The position numbers were made by a program, and so were the translations under genes. A stretch of DNA of 64,000 nucleotides from Bacteroidales bacterium (GTDB lineage Bacteria; Bacteroidota; Bacteroidia; Bacteroidales; UBA932). The stretch lies in contig JAGBJY010000006.1 in assembly GCA_017934185.1 (NCBI GenBank), positions 37,105 to 101,104 on the forward strand. Reading direction: 5' to 3'. Numbering within the stretch: the first letter of the stretch is position 1; each line of letters opens with the position of its first letter. The notes under the pieces were generated by a model. That model saw only the letters and a list, made by a program, of their open reading frames with translations. It was not told the DNA's origin and ran no database searches. Below, one piece after another: positions 18,444 to 27,797 of the stretch.

Positions 18444-21095
18444 ATGAAGGAGTTAGCTGCCAAATACTCGGCAAAAGACGTTGAAGACAAGTGGTACGCC
18501 TACTGGCTTGCCCATAAGTTTTTCCACAGTGAGCCCAACGAAAAGGAGCCCTATACCATTGTGATTCCGCCGCCCAACGTGACGGGCATCCTGCACATGG
18601 GGCACGTCCTGAACAATACCCTGAATGACGTCCTTATCCGCAAGGCCCGCATGGATGGCAAAAACGCCTGCTGGGTCCCCGGAACCGACCATGCCTCCAT
18701 TGCCACGGAGAGCAAGGTGGTGGCCCGTCTAAAGGAGCAGGGCATCCGCAAAGAGGACATCGGCCGGGAAGAATTCCTGCGCCATGCCTGGGAGTGGAAA
18801 GAGGAGCACGGCGGCATTATCCTGCAGCAGCTCAGGAAACTGGGTTGTTCCTGCGACTGGGACCGCACCCGTTTTACCATGGAACCCGCTCTGTCCGAGG
18901 CCGTTATCAACACCTTCGTGTATTTCTACAAGAAGGGCTGGATATACAAAGGCGTACGCATGGTGAACTGGGACCCGGAAGCCCTCACCGCTGTCAGTGA
19001 CGACGAAGTGATTCACAAAGACACCAAGAGCCACTTCTATCACCTGAAATACTACATTTCCGACGGGGCCGGCCAGCCCACGGACAAGTTCCTGGTAATT
19101 GCCACCACCCGTCCGGAAACCATCATGGCCGATGCCGCCATCTGCGTGAATCCCGCCGATGAGCGCCACCACTGGCTGAAGGGGAAGAAAGTGCTTATCC
19201 CCCTCATTAACAAGGAGATTCCCGTGATTGAGGACGATTATGTGGAAATGGACTTTGGGACCGGATGCCTGAAAGTGACCCCGGCCCACGACGTGCACGA
19301 CTACGAAATCGGCCTCCGCCACAACCTCCCCGTGCTGGACATCATTGACGAGCACGGAAAGCTTAACGAAAAAGCCCGGATTTTGGTAGGGGAAGACCGC
19401 TTTGTGGCCCGCAAGAAGATTGTGAAGATGCTGGAAGAATCCGGCAATCTGGTGAAAACCGAAGAGTACATTTCTCCGGTAGGTTACTCCGAACGCACGG
19501 ATGCCGTGATTGAGCCCCGCCTGAGCGCCCAGTGGTTCCTCAAGATGGATCAGCTGGCCAAGGTGGCCCTGGAAACCGTGGAAAGCGGCCGCACCCAGTT
19601 TATTCCGGAAAAATATGTGAACACCTATCGACACTGGATGGAAAACGCCCGCGACTGGTGCATTTCCCGCCAGCTCTGGTGGGGCCAGCGCATTCCGGCC
19701 TATTACCTGCCGGACGGTTCCTACGTGGTGGAGGCCACACCGGAAGCGGCCCTGAAGGCCGCCCAGGCCAAGAACCCGTCCCTGAAGGCCGAAGACCTGC
19801 ATCAGGACGAGGATGTGCTGGACACCTGGTTCAGCTCCTGGCTCTGGCCCATCTCCGTGTTCGACCCTCAGAAGCCCGGCCATCCGGACCACCAGCCCAA
19901 CGCCGACCTTGCCTACTATTATCCCACCAACGACCTTGTCACCGGTCCGGACATCATCTTCTTCTGGGTAGCCCGCATGATCATGGCCGGCGAGGAGTTC
20001 ATGGGCAAGGAACCCTTCTCCAATGTGTATTTCACCGGCATCGTGCGGGACAAGATTGGCCGTAAGATGTCCAAGACCCTGGGCAACAGCCCCAACCCGC
20101 TGGATTTGATTGAAACTTACGGGGCCGATGCCGTGCGCATCGGCATGCTGCTTTGCTCCAGCGCCGGCAACGACATCTTCTACGACGAGGCCCAGATTAA
20201 GCAGGGTGCAGCCTTCTGCAACAAGATTTGGAACAGCTACCGCCTGGTGAAAGGCTTTGCAGTGAGTGAGGACGTCAAGCAGACCGACACCCAGAGACAT
20301 GGGGTGGACTGGTTTGCCGCCAAACTCTCGGAAACCATCGGCGTGGTGGAAGACCATTACAGGAAATTCCGGATCTCCGATGCCCTGATGACCATTTACA
20401 AACTCTTCTGGGACGACTATTGCAGCTGGTATCTGGAAACTATCAAGCCGCCTTTCGGACAGCCTATTGACCCTCAAACCTACAAGGCCACCCTGGAATA
20501 CTTTGAGGCCCTGCTGAAACTCATCCACCCCGTGATGCCTTTCATCACGGAGGAACTCTGGCAGGACATTATGCCCAGGAAGGAAGGGGAGACCATCATG
20601 TATGCGCCCACGCCCAAGGCCGAAGCCTACGACCCTTCCATCCTGGAGAAATTCAGCCTGGCCGCAGAGGCCGTCAACGGCGTCCGCGCCATCCGTGCCC
20701 AACGCAACCTGCCTCCTAAGGAAACGCTTCCGCTCAAAATCAAAGCCTCCGCTTATCCCGGCATTCCGCTCATCGAGAAGATGGCGAATGTGAAGGTAAC
20801 GCTGATAGAGGAATTCGGTGATACACAGGGAGTTGCCTTCATGGTGGGCACGCACGAACTCTTCGTAACCCTGGAAGGCCGGGTGAACGTGGCCGAGGAA
20901 CTGGAGAAATCCCGCAAAGATTTGGACTACCAGCAAAAATTCCTCGCCGGCGTACGCGCCAAGCTCTCCAACGAGCGCTTTGTCCAGAACGCCCCCGCCG
21001 CCGTCATTGAAAACGAGCGCAAGAAAGAGGCCGATTCCCTCTCCAAGATCAAGAGCCTGGAGGAAAAGATAGCATTCTTAGAGACTTCGATGTAA
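18444..21095 (+). CDS. valS: Valyl-tRNA synthetase
   Basis: 883 aa, class I aminoacyl-tRNA synthetase charging tRNA-Val. Seen: PPNVTGILHMGHVLNN (HIGH motif as HMGH, about residues 36-51), WDPEALTAVSDDEV, editing (CP1) domain with ATTRPETIMADAA and the TGCLKVTPAHDVHDYEIG segment, WCISRQLWWGQRIPAYY, DTWFSSWLWPISVF, GRKMSKTLGNSPNPLD (KMSK loop), anticodon-binding helices and a C-terminal coiled-coil arm (residues about 815-880). Length is normal for ValS. Its stop overlaps the ATG of the thioesterase gene (TAATG). Confidence 0.98.
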   Translation: MKELAAKYSAKDVEDKWYAYWLAHKFFHSEPNEKEPYTIVIPPPNVTGILHMGHVLNNTLNDVLIRKARMDGKNACWVPGTDHASIATESKVVARLKEQGIRKEDIGREEFLRHAWEWKEEHGGIILQQLRKLGCSCDWDRTRFTMEPALSEAVINTFVYFYKKGWIYKGVRMVNWDPEALTAVSDDEVIHKDTKSHFYHLKYYISDGAGQPTDKFLVIATTRPETIMADAAICVNPADERHHWLKGKKVLIPLINKEIPVIEDDYVEMDFGTGCLKVTPAHDVHDYEIGLRHNLPVLDIIDEHGKLNEKARILVGEDRFVARKKIVKMLEESGNLVKTEEYISPVGYSERTDAVIEPRLSAQWFLKMDQLAKVALETVESGRTQFIPEKYVNTYRHWMENARDWCISRQLWWGQRIPAYYLPDGSYVVEATPEAALKAAQAKNPSLKAEDLHQDEDVLDTWFSSWLWPISVFDPQKPGHPDHQPNADLAYYYPTNDLVTGPDIIFFWVARMIMAGEEFMGKEPFSNVYFTGIVRDKIGRKMSKTLGNSPNPLDLIETYGADAVRIGMLLCSSAGNDIFYDEAQIKQGAAFCNKIWNSYRLVKGFAVSEDVKQTDTQRHGVDWFAAKLSETIGVVEDHYRKFRISDALMTIYKLFWDDYCSWYLETIKPPFGQPIDPQTYKATLEYFEALLKLIHPVMPFITEELWQDIMPRKEGETIMYAPTPKAEAYDPSILEKFSLAAEAVNGVRAIRAQRNLPPKETLPLKIKASAYPGIPLIEKMANVKVTLIEEFGDTQGVAFMVGTHELFVTLEGRVNVAEELEKSRKDLDYQQKFLAGVRAKLSNERFVQNAPAAVIENERKKEADSLSKIKSLEEKIAFLETSM

Positions 21096-21511
21096 TGGCT
21101 GTTTTCAAGACCAGTTTTCCCGTACGTTACTACGAAACGGACCAGATGGCGGTGGTGCACCACTCCAACTACATCCGCTACTTTGAGATTGCCCGCGACG
21201 AAATGATGGTGCAGCTGGGTTTTCCCATCGAGAAGTGCGAAAAAGAGTTGGGCATCCTGGTCCCCATCGTGTCGGTGGAATGCCATTTCCGGTATCCGGC
21301 GCGCATGGGGGACGTCCTCACGGCCACCGCCGAGGTAGACCGCATCCCCATGGCCAAAATGTTCATCAAGCAGGCCGTGTACAACCAGGACGGCGTCCTG
21401 TGCGCCGAAGGGGTGGTGACCCTGGGATTCCTGAACAAAGAGACTTTCACCCCTGTCCGCTGCCCGGAAGAGGTTACCGCTCTGTTTGAAAAATTCATTA
21501 ACGCCCAATAA
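21095..21511 (+). CDS. YbgC/FadM-like acyl-CoA thioesterase (hotdog fold)
   Basis: 138 aa. The 4HBT hotdog signature is clear: [27 protein letters not shown], with the catalytic-type Asp of [10 protein letters not shown] at about residue 17. Such enzymes cleave short or medium acyl-CoA (or acyl-ACP) thioesters in the cytosol. The true substrate cannot be told from the sequence. It overlaps valS by one base and tatA begins 2 nt after its stop, so it is co-transcribed with both. Confidence 0.88.
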   Translation: MAVFKTSFPVRYYETDQMAVVHHSNYIRYFEIARDEMMVQLGFPIEKCEKELGILVPIVSVECHFRYPARMGDVLTATAEVDRIPMAKMFIKQAVYNQDGVLCAEGVVTLGFLNKETFTPVRCPEEVTALFEKFINAQ

Positions 21512-21513
21512 TT

Positions 21514-21711
21514 ATGATTGCTTATCCGCTGATGTTTGGAACTTGGGAGATTGTTGCCATTGTGGCAGTGATAGTGCTCCTGTTTGGCGGGAAGAAGATT
21601 CCCGAACTCATGAAAGGCGTCGGCAAAGGTGTCAAAAGCTTCAAGGAAGGGATGAACGAGGTGGAGAAGGAAGTCAAGGACCTTGACAAGCCCGAAGACA
21701 AGAAAGACTAG
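21514..21711 (+). CDS. tatA: Sec-independent translocase protein TatA/E
   Basis: 65 aa. One N-terminal membrane helix ([19 protein letters not shown]), the invariant FGGKKIPEL hinge, then an amphipathic helix ([20 protein letters not shown]) and a charged tail rich in Lys/Asp/Glu. This is the pore-forming component of the twin-arginine translocase for folded proteins. It lies immediately before tatC, with its stop 1 nt before the proposed GTG start of tatC. Length and order are typical of Bacteroidota TatA. Confidence 0.95.
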   Translation: MIAYPLMFGTWEIVAIVAVIVLLFGGKKIPELMKGVGKGVKSFKEGMNEVEKEVKDLDKPEDKKD

Positions 21712-21712
21712 C

Positions 21713-22450
21713 GTGGCCGGACAGGACGCGGAGATGTCCTTCTGGGACCACGTGGAAGCGCTGAGGGGAACGCTGTTCCGCTCGGTGCTGGCTGTGCTGC
21801 TGGTCTCTGTCATTTTCCTGGCCATCCCCAAGCCGCTTTTCCAGGCGGTCCTCTGGCCCACCAGGCCGGATTTCCCGCTGTACAGGCTCCCCGGCGTGGA
21901 TTTCTCGCTGGATTTGATTAACATCGAGCTGTCGGCCCAATTCTTTGTGTATCTGAAGGTTTCCATCCTCTGCGGAGTGGTGCTGGCCTTTCCCTGGATA
22001 GTATGGGAAATCTGGAAATTCATTGCGCCCGCCCTGTATGAACATGAGAAAAAGGCCGTGCGGAAAGCCTTCCTGCTGTCTTCCGGACTCTTCTATCTGG
22101 GCGTTGCCGTGGGCTATTTCGTGGTGCTCCCGGTATGCCTCATCTTCTTTGCCAACTTCACGGTGAGCGAGGCCATCCAGAACACCATCTCCCTGAGCTC
22201 CTACATGTCCCTGTTTACCTCCATGGTGTTCCTCATCGGCCTGTTGTTCGAGTTTCCCACGGTGATTCTGGTTCTGTCCAGCCTGGACATCGTGCACCGC
22301 AGCCAGCTCCGGGATGGCCGGAAATACGCCGTGGTGGTGATGCTTGTCCTTGCGGCCCTCATTACTCCCAGCGACCCTTTTTCCATGTTTGTGCTGGCCA
22401 TTCCGCTCTACGGCCTCTATGAACTGTCCATTTTTCTTTGCAAGGAATGA
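21713..22450 (+). CDS. tatC: Sec-independent translocase protein TatC
   Basis: 245 aa from GTG at 21713. Six membrane segments and the TatC signatures MSFWDHVEALRG (N-terminal signal-peptide contact region), PKPLFQAVLWP, FPWIVWEIWKFIAPALYEHEKK and FEFPTVILVL are present. Start choice: an ATG at 21734 gives MSFWDHVEALRG directly. The GTG at 21713, 1 nt after the tatA stop, adds seven residues like those seen in relatives. A farther in-frame ATG at 21683 lies inside tatA and is rejected. The end overlaps the ABC-F gene (ATGA). Both Tat genes together suggest a functional two-component TatA-TatC system. Confidence 0.94.
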   Translation: MAGQDAEMSFWDHVEALRGTLFRSVLAVLLVSVIFLAIPKPLFQAVLWPTRPDFPLYRLPGVDFSLDLINIELSAQFFVYLKVSILCGVVLAFPWIVWEIWKFIAPALYEHEKKAVRKAFLLSSGLFYLGVAVGYFVVLPVCLIFFANFTVSEAIQNTISLSSYMSLFTSMVFLIGLLFEFPTVILVLSSLDIVHRSQLRDGRKYAVVVMLVLAALITPSDPFSMFVLAIPLYGLYELSIFLCKE

Positions 22451-24372
22451 TTTCTGTCAATAACGTCACCGTTTCATTTGGCAGTTGGAACCTTCTGGAT
22501 TCCATCAGTTTCCACATGGGCGACCACGACAAAATCGGCCTTACCGGGAAAAACGGAGCAGGGAAGTCCACCCTCATGAAACTCATCACCGGCGAGGAAG
22601 TCCCCACCCGCGGAAGCATAGAAAAACCCGCCGGCATCCGGATAGGATACCTGCCGCAAATCATGGAGCACCACAAGGGGCATTCCGTCATCGACGAAGT
22701 GCTTTCGGTCTTTGACTATCTCCACGAAATGGAGTCCCAGGTGGCCGATATCACCGCAGAGCTTGCCCGGAGGGAAGATTACGAATCGGCCGGATATGCT
22801 GCGCTCATCGAGCGCCTGAACAGCCTTAACGACCGCCTGGCGCTGGAATCCGGGCTTTCGCCCAGTGCGCAGGCCGAAAAAGTGCTCTTCGGCCTGGGTT
22901 TTCATGCCGATGAACTTGAGCGCCACACCGAGACCTTCAGCCAGGGGTGGAACATGCGCATAGAACTGGCCAAGATGCTCCTGAGGAAGCCGGATGTGCT
23001 TCTGCTGGACGAGCCCACCAACCACCTGGACATTGAATCCATCGAATGGTTTGAAGACTATTTGAAAGCCTTCCGGGGCAGTGTGCTCCTGGTTTCCCAC
23101 GACCGCAAGTTCCTGGACAATGTGACCAGCCGCACTGTGGAAATCCTGATGGGGCACCTGCATGACTACAAAGTCCCTTACAGCCAATACGTTATCCTAA
23201 GGGCCGAACGCCTTGCCCAACAAACGGCCGCCTACGAGAACCAGCAGCGGATGATTCAGAAGACGGAAGACTTCATTAACCGCTTCCGTTACAAACCCAC
23301 CAAGAGCAACCAGGTTCAGTCCCGCATCAAGGCCCTTGAGAAACTGGACCGGATTGAGATAGACGAGACCGACAACAGCAGGCTTTCCCTCAAGTTTCCG
23401 CCCGCAGAACGCTCCGGAGACGTGGTTTTCCTGGGAAAGGACCTCTCCGCCGGCTATCCCGGGAAAGTGGTTTTCTCCCATGCCCAGATAGAGATTAAGC
23501 GGGGAGAGAAAGTGGCCCTGATTGGCCGCAACGGCGAGGGAAAAACCACCCTCATGCGCGTAATCATGGGGCAATTGGAGGCTTTGAAAGGCCAGGCCCG
23601 TCTGGGGAACAATGTGAAGCTGGGCTATTACGCCCAGAATCAGGAAGATATCCTGGACCCTTCCCGAACCGTATTGGAGACGCTGGACCGCATTGCGGTA
23701 GGGGAGATCCGCACCAAACTGAGGGACCTTCTGGGCGCTTTCCTTTTCAAGGGGGAAGACATCGACAAAAAGGTTTCGGTACTGAGCGGCGGCGAAAGAG
23801 CCCGCCTGGGGATGGCCTGCCTCATGCTCTCTCCCTGCAATGTGCTGGCGCTGGACGAACCCACCAACCACATGGACATCCGCTCCAAGGATGTTCTGAA
23901 ACAGGCCCTTCAAGCCTTTGACGGCACCCTTATTGTAGTTTCCCACGACCGTGACTTCCTGGACGGCCTGGTGGACAAGCTGTATGAGTTCCGGGACGGC
24001 CGGGTGAAAGAGCACCTGGGAAGCGTACAGGAATTCCTGGAAAAACGGAAGATGGAAAGCCTGCGGGAGCTGGAACGCAGCGCCCCCGCAGCCCCCAAAG
24101 CCGAAGTGAAAGTGGAGACGGCCCCTTCCCGGGACTTCCAGGCCATGAAACAGCAGTCCAAGGAGCAGCGCAAGCTGAAAAACCGGGTGGATTACCTGGA
24201 AAAAGAGATAGCCAAATGCGAAAGCCGGATGGGGGAAATTGAAAAAATCCTTGCAAATCCGGGAAATAATGACGATATTTTGGAGCTTACCCGCGAATAC
24301 CTGGAGCGGAAAAGAGACAATGACGCCTTCACGGAAGAGTGGGCAAGCCTGATGGAACAAATCGGTAATTAA
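22447..24372 (+). CDS. ABC-F family ATP-binding protein (translation factor type)
   Basis: 641 aa from the ATG at 22447, which overlaps the tatC stop; an ATG three codons earlier is also possible. Two ABC domains without membrane segments: Walker A GKNGAGKST and GRNGEGKTT, signature FSQGWNMRIELAKML and LSGGERARLGMACLML, Walker B VLLLDEPTNHLDIES and VLALDEPTNHMDIRS. The inter-domain linker (RAERLAQQTAAYENQQRMIQ) and a C-terminal coiled coil (about 560-640) are typical of Uup/EttA-type proteins that act on the ribosome. No drug-resistance role is evident. A 14-nt gap separates it from the GIN-domain gene. Confidence 0.92.
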   Translation: MISVNNVTVSFGSWNLLDSISFHMGDHDKIGLTGKNGAGKSTLMKLITGEEVPTRGSIEKPAGIRIGYLPQIMEHHKGHSVIDEVLSVFDYLHEMESQVADITAELARREDYESAGYAALIERLNSLNDRLALESGLSPSAQAEKVLFGLGFHADELERHTETFSQGWNMRIELAKMLLRKPDVLLLDEPTNHLDIESIEWFEDYLKAFRGSVLLVSHDRKFLDNVTSRTVEILMGHLHDYKVPYSQYVILRAERLAQQTAAYENQQRMIQKTEDFINRFRYKPTKSNQVQSRIKALEKLDRIEIDETDNSRLSLKFPPAERSGDVVFLGKDLSAGYPGKVVFSHAQIEIKRGEKVALIGRNGEGKTTLMRVIMGQLEALKGQARLGNNVKLGYYAQNQEDILDPSRTVLETLDRIAVGEIRTKLRDLLGAFLFKGEDIDKKVSVLSGGERARLGMACLMLSPCNVLALDEPTNHMDIRSKDVLKQALQAFDGTLIVVSHDRDFLDGLVDKLYEFRDGRVKEHLGSVQEFLEKRKMESLRELERSAPAAPKAEVKVETAPSRDFQAMKQQSKEQRKLKNRVDYLEKEIAKCESRMGEIEKILANPGNNDDILELTREYLERKRDNDAFTEEWASLMEQIGN

Positions 24373-24386
24373 AAATTTCAGATACG

Positions 24387-25379
24387 ATGAAAACGCTGTG
24401 TAACAAAATTCTGACGCTTGTCATCTGCATGACTGCTTTAGCATGGGCTCTGCCTTCTGCCAAAGCACAGTCCATTAGCACGCTGGAAGAAAAAGTGCTT
24501 CCGGTGGGCGAATTCTCATCCGTCAAAGTAACCGACGATTTCAATGTAAGCCTTGTAAAAGGCTCTTACAGTGTGCGCCTGACCACCGACAAAGCCCTGG
24601 CCCCCTATGTCCAGGTGTATGTCCGTTCCAAGGTCCTCTATATTACCTACGACAGCAAGTCCGTTCCCAAGGACCTGAAGAAACAATACAAAGGCAAGGG
24701 CGTCCCGGAGCCCGTTTTCCGCGCCGTAGTGTATCTGCCGGAACTGAATGGCATTACCCTGGAAGACAATGCCACCCTTATTGCCGTGGATGAATTCCGT
24801 GGCGGCACCTTCACCATGAATCTTCAGGACAAGTCCCAGGTGAAGGGGCTCAAGCTCAGAGCCGGATCGGCCCAGATTAGCCTCAAACGCAACAGCCAGG
24901 CCAATATAGACCTCTCGCTGGACCAGAAGGCCGATGTGTCCACCGACGGCAACGCCACCCTGGTGATGAACCTTTACGCTCCGGAAGTCAGCGTAGCCAC
25001 CGCCGGCTCCTCCTCTGTTTCCCTTAGCGGCGAAAGCCAGAAGATGAACCTCAGCGCAGCCGGCTCTTCCAAAGTATCGGCCAACGAAAAGAATGAAGTT
25101 GCGGTGCTAAGCCTGGGCAACTCCAGCAAAACCGTCCTCACCGGAACGGCCGAAACCATCCAGCTGAACAGCGAAAAGAACGCCGAGCTGGACGCCGCCA
25201 ATTATGCGGGACAGAAGCTGGAGGCCAACATGAACAGCGGCCGCGCCACCGTGAATGTGGAGAAAGAGCTTTCCGTGAACCTGAGCGGTGGAAGCGCCCT
25301 GTACTACAGCGGAACCCCCGTTTTCAAGATAGGCAAAATCCTTAAATCTACGCTGGCTCCCTCCGACAGCGCCAAATAG
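24387..25379 (+). CDS. Exported GIN-domain (DUF2807) protein, beta-solenoid adhesin-head-like
   Basis: 330 aa with an N-terminal signal peptide ending near PSAKAQ (residue about 28). The mature chain is a run of short beta-strand repeats rich in Ser, Asn, Gly and Val (for example LSLDQKADVSTDGNATLVM, ATAGSSSVSLSGESQ, LSAAGSSKVSANEKN). This pattern fits the DUF2807/GIN putative auto-transporter adhesin head family, which folds as a right-handed solenoid. Cell-surface or periplasmic location is expected; the ligand is unknown. It starts 14 nt after the ABC-F gene and is followed 6 nt later by the dipeptidase. Confidence 0.85.
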   Translation: MKTLCNKILTLVICMTALAWALPSAKAQSISTLEEKVLPVGEFSSVKVTDDFNVSLVKGSYSVRLTTDKALAPYVQVYVRSKVLYITYDSKSVPKDLKKQYKGKGVPEPVFRAVVYLPELNGITLEDNATLIAVDEFRGGTFTMNLQDKSQVKGLKLRAGSAQISLKRNSQANIDLSLDQKADVSTDGNATLVMNLYAPEVSVATAGSSSVSLSGESQKMNLSAAGSSKVSANEKNEVAVLSLGNSSKTVLTGTAETIQLNSEKNAELDAANYAGQKLEANMNSGRATVNVEKELSVNLSGGSALYYSGTPVFKIGKILKSTLAPSDSAK

Positions 25380-25385
25380 AGCAGC

Positions 25386-26471
25386 ATGCTTTTCTACGAT
25401 TCGCATTCCGACACCCCTTCCCAGCTTATCCGCCTGAGGAATCTGGGGGTAGACAACCCGCACGCCCACGTAGACTTCCCCAAAATGAAATGCGGGGGAG
25501 TTTCCGGCTCCTTCTTTGCCCTGTACACCCCGCCTGCCATGGCCCCGGACGCGGCCACCCGCTATGCCCTGGAAATGGTGAGCGCAGTGTACGACGCCGT
25601 GGACCAGAATCCGGACTATGCAGCCCTCGCTTTCAGCCCCCAGGAAGCCCGGGAAAACCTGGAAAAGGGCCTGATTTCCATCTTTATGGGTATGGAGAAC
25701 GGAGCCCCCATCCAAGAGTCGCTCCCGCTCTTGAGAACCTTCTACCGCCTTGGGGTGAGCTATGTAACCCTTACCCACAACGGGGACAATGCCCTTGCCG
25801 ACAGTGCCGCCGAAGGCCGCCGCTGGGGAGGACTGAGCCCCTTTGGACGCCGGGTGGTGAAGGAAATGAATGAACTGGGCATGATGATAGACCTCTCCCA
25901 TGCCGCCGACAGCACCTTCTGGGAGACCCTCAAACTCTCTGAAGCCCCGGTTATTTGCAGCCACTCCTGCTGCAGGGCCCTGTGCAATCACCGGCGCAAC
26001 CTCTCGGACGAGATGCTTCAGGCCCTGGGAGAGAAAGGCGGCTATGTGGGCATCAATTTCTGTCCGGCCTTTGTAAGCCCCCAATTTGCCCAAGTTCCGG
26101 CCGAAGGGGCCCTGATGGACCTGGGCGACGAAGTGGAAGCCCGCTTCATCGAGGAGCCCTGGAATCTGGAAAGAGTGAAAGCCTGGCAGGAGATGCAGGT
26201 GAGGATGCAGCAGGAACTCTGGCGTCCCGGCATCGGGGAAGTAGCCGATCACATAGACCATGCCGTCCGCCTGGCGGGCATTGACCACGTGGGAATCGGC
26301 ACCGACTTTGACGGAATTACCGTAACGCCCAAGGGCCTGGAAGACATCTCCAAGGTGGGCGCACTCATGGACGAAATGCGCCGCAGAGGATACTCCGAAA
26401 ACGAGATTGAAAAGGTTTTCGGGCAGAATTTGATGGATGTCTTCGAAAGAGTTGTAAGATTCTCAGGATAA
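25386..26471 (+). CDS. Membrane dipeptidase family protein (M19, renal-dipeptidase type)
   Basis: 361 aa. M19 binuclear zinc amidohydrolases cleave dipeptides, including D-amino-acid-containing ones. Seen: FYDSHSDTP (HxD metal ligands near residues 6-8), GMENGAPI (Glu bridging ligand), YVTLTHNGDNALADS, MMIDLSHAAD (His), ICSHSCCRALCNHRRNL (His and Arg), and HVGIGTDFDGI near the C-terminus. No signal peptide is present, so it should be cytosolic. Last gene of the valS-led block, closed by a perfect hairpin terminator. Confidence 0.92.
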   Translation: MLFYDSHSDTPSQLIRLRNLGVDNPHAHVDFPKMKCGGVSGSFFALYTPPAMAPDAATRYALEMVSAVYDAVDQNPDYAALAFSPQEARENLEKGLISIFMGMENGAPIQESLPLLRTFYRLGVSYVTLTHNGDNALADSAAEGRRWGGLSPFGRRVVKEMNELGMMIDLSHAADSTFWETLKLSEAPVICSHSCCRALCNHRRNLSDEMLQALGEKGGYVGINFCPAFVSPQFAQVPAEGALMDLGDEVEARFIEEPWNLERVKAWQEMQVRMQQELWRPGIGEVADHIDHAVRLAGIDHVGIGTDFDGITVTPKGLEDISKVGALMDEMRRRGYSENEIEKVFGQNLMDVFERVVRFSG

Positions 26472-26485
26472 GCGAGTTAAGTGGA

Positions 26486-26528
26486 AATAAAACACAAATG
26501 TTATCACCTATAACATTTGTGTTTTATT
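26486..26528. terminator. Bidirectional intrinsic terminator between the M19 dipeptidase gene and cinA
   Basis: A perfect 19-bp inverted repeat (26486-26504 and 26510-26528) with a 5-nt loop CACCT. The outer stem is AATAAAAC/GTTTTATT, so a U-rich tract follows the stem in both directions. It lies between two convergent genes. Confidence 0.9.
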
Positions 26529-26537
26529 CATTAAGTA

Positions 26538-27797
26538 TTAGCAAGATAAGTCTTTTTCGATCTGGAGCCTCAAAAAGTTCAGTGCGGCCGCTGCAAAGCG
26601 CTGGATATTCCGCTTGCGATCGTGCTTAAAACAGTAAGTGACCGTCTGCGTTCCGGAGGGACCGGCCACGCCAATCCACACCGTTCCCACGGGATTGTGC
26701 TCATCCCCACCAGGACCGGCCAGCCCCGTAGTAGCCACGGCATAATCACTGCCCGTGAGTTTGCGCACGCCTTCTGCCATGGCGGCTGCAACCGCTGAAG
26801 ATACCACTCCGTATTCCTCAATAACGGCAGGGGACACTCCCAACACCTGCTCTTTTACAGACACTGCATAAGAAGTAACGGAGCCCAGGAAATAGGCCGA
26901 TGAGCCGGCCACAGAAGTAATGAGATGGGCAATTTCTCCGCCGGTGCAGGATTCGGCCGCCGAGAGGGTTTTCCCGGCCTGTTTGAGGAGTTTCCCTACA
27001 GCGGTCTGCAAGTCCGTGTCTTCATCGGCATACTGAAGGGGGCCCAGGATTTCTTTCAGGCGGGATAACTGCTGCTCAAGACGGGCTTCCTGCTCACTTG
27101 TACTGCCGCTATAGATGGAAAGGCGTAAACGGATGCCTGTAAGCGTATTAGGCAAATATGCAAGATGAATATCCTTGGGGAGGGCATCTTCCCAGGGAGC
27201 CAGGAGTTCGGACAGGGACGACTCGGCAATGCCGTACACCATTACGTTCCGGTGACAGATGTCCTGCAGGTGCTGATGGGCTTTGATATCGGCCATGATG
27301 GCAGGAATGGCCCCCACGGCCTCGTGGGGCACCCCGGGAAGGGCATAGAGCGTTCCGCCGCCACGGACCTTGCGGAACACCATGATGGGGGCGGTACCCA
27401 GCTCATTGACAATGACTTCCGCGGTTTCCGGCACCTGTGCCTGCGCCAGGTTGATGGGCAGCACGTCCAGCCCGCGTCCCTTCAAGATGCGGTGGACAAC
27501 CGCCAGCTGGCCGGGGTGCTCTACATAAGCCTTACTTCCACTCAGACGGGCCAGGGCGGCTTTGGTGATATCGTCCTTGGTGGGTCCCAAGCCGCCGGTA
27601 GTAATCACCACATCGTGCCTCAAAAGGGCCTCAGAAAGGGTTTTCTCAATCATTTCTCCGTCATCCGGGACAGAGAGCATCTCCCGCACCCGGACGCCGG
27701 CCTGCTCCAGTGCAAGGGCCAGATGCGAGGAATTGGTATCTACCACCTGGCCGATGAGAATCTCATCCCCAATGGTAACAATGGAAGCGTAAGTCAT
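26538..27797 (-). CDS. cinA: CinA family protein (competence/damage-inducible; nicotinamide-nucleotide amidohydrolase)
   Basis: 419 aa with both CinA parts. The N-terminal MoaB/Mog-like domain (about 1-170) has IVTIGDEILIGQVVDTNS and VVITTGGLGPTKDD. The C-terminal amidohydrolase domain (about 255-415) has LSAAESCTGGEIAHLITSVAGSS, SYAVSVKEQVLGV and ATTGLAGPGGDEHNPVGTVWI. The C-terminal domain deamidates nicotinamide mononucleotide in NAD recycling, and the N-terminal domain is an ADP-ribose-type pyrophosphatase in characterised members. It overlaps the upstream DHODH-like gene by ATGA. Confidence 0.94.
   Translation of the reverse strand: MTYASIVTIGDEILIGQVVDTNSSHLALALEQAGVRVREMLSVPDDGEMIEKTLSEALLRHDVVITTGGLGPTKDDITKAALARLSGSKAYVEHPGQLAVVHRILKGRGLDVLPINLAQAQVPETAEVIVNELGTAPIMVFRKVRGGGTLYALPGVPHEAVGAIPAIMADIKAHQHLQDICHRNVMVYGIAESSLSELLAPWEDALPKDIHLAYLPNTLTGIRLRLSIYSGSTSEQEARLEQQLSRLKEILGPLQYADEDTDLQTAVGKLLKQAGKTLSAAESCTGGEIAHLITSVAGSSAYFLGSVTSYAVSVKEQVLGVSPAVIEEYGVVSSAVAAAMAEGVRKLTGSDYAVATTGLAGPGGDEHNPVGTVWIGVAGPSGTQTVTYCFKHDRKRNIQRFAAAALNFLRLQIEKDLSC

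Noticed and set aside
26486-26528. Operator palindrome for cinA
   Set aside because: The position between two convergent stops and the U-rich outer stem fit a bidirectional terminator better.
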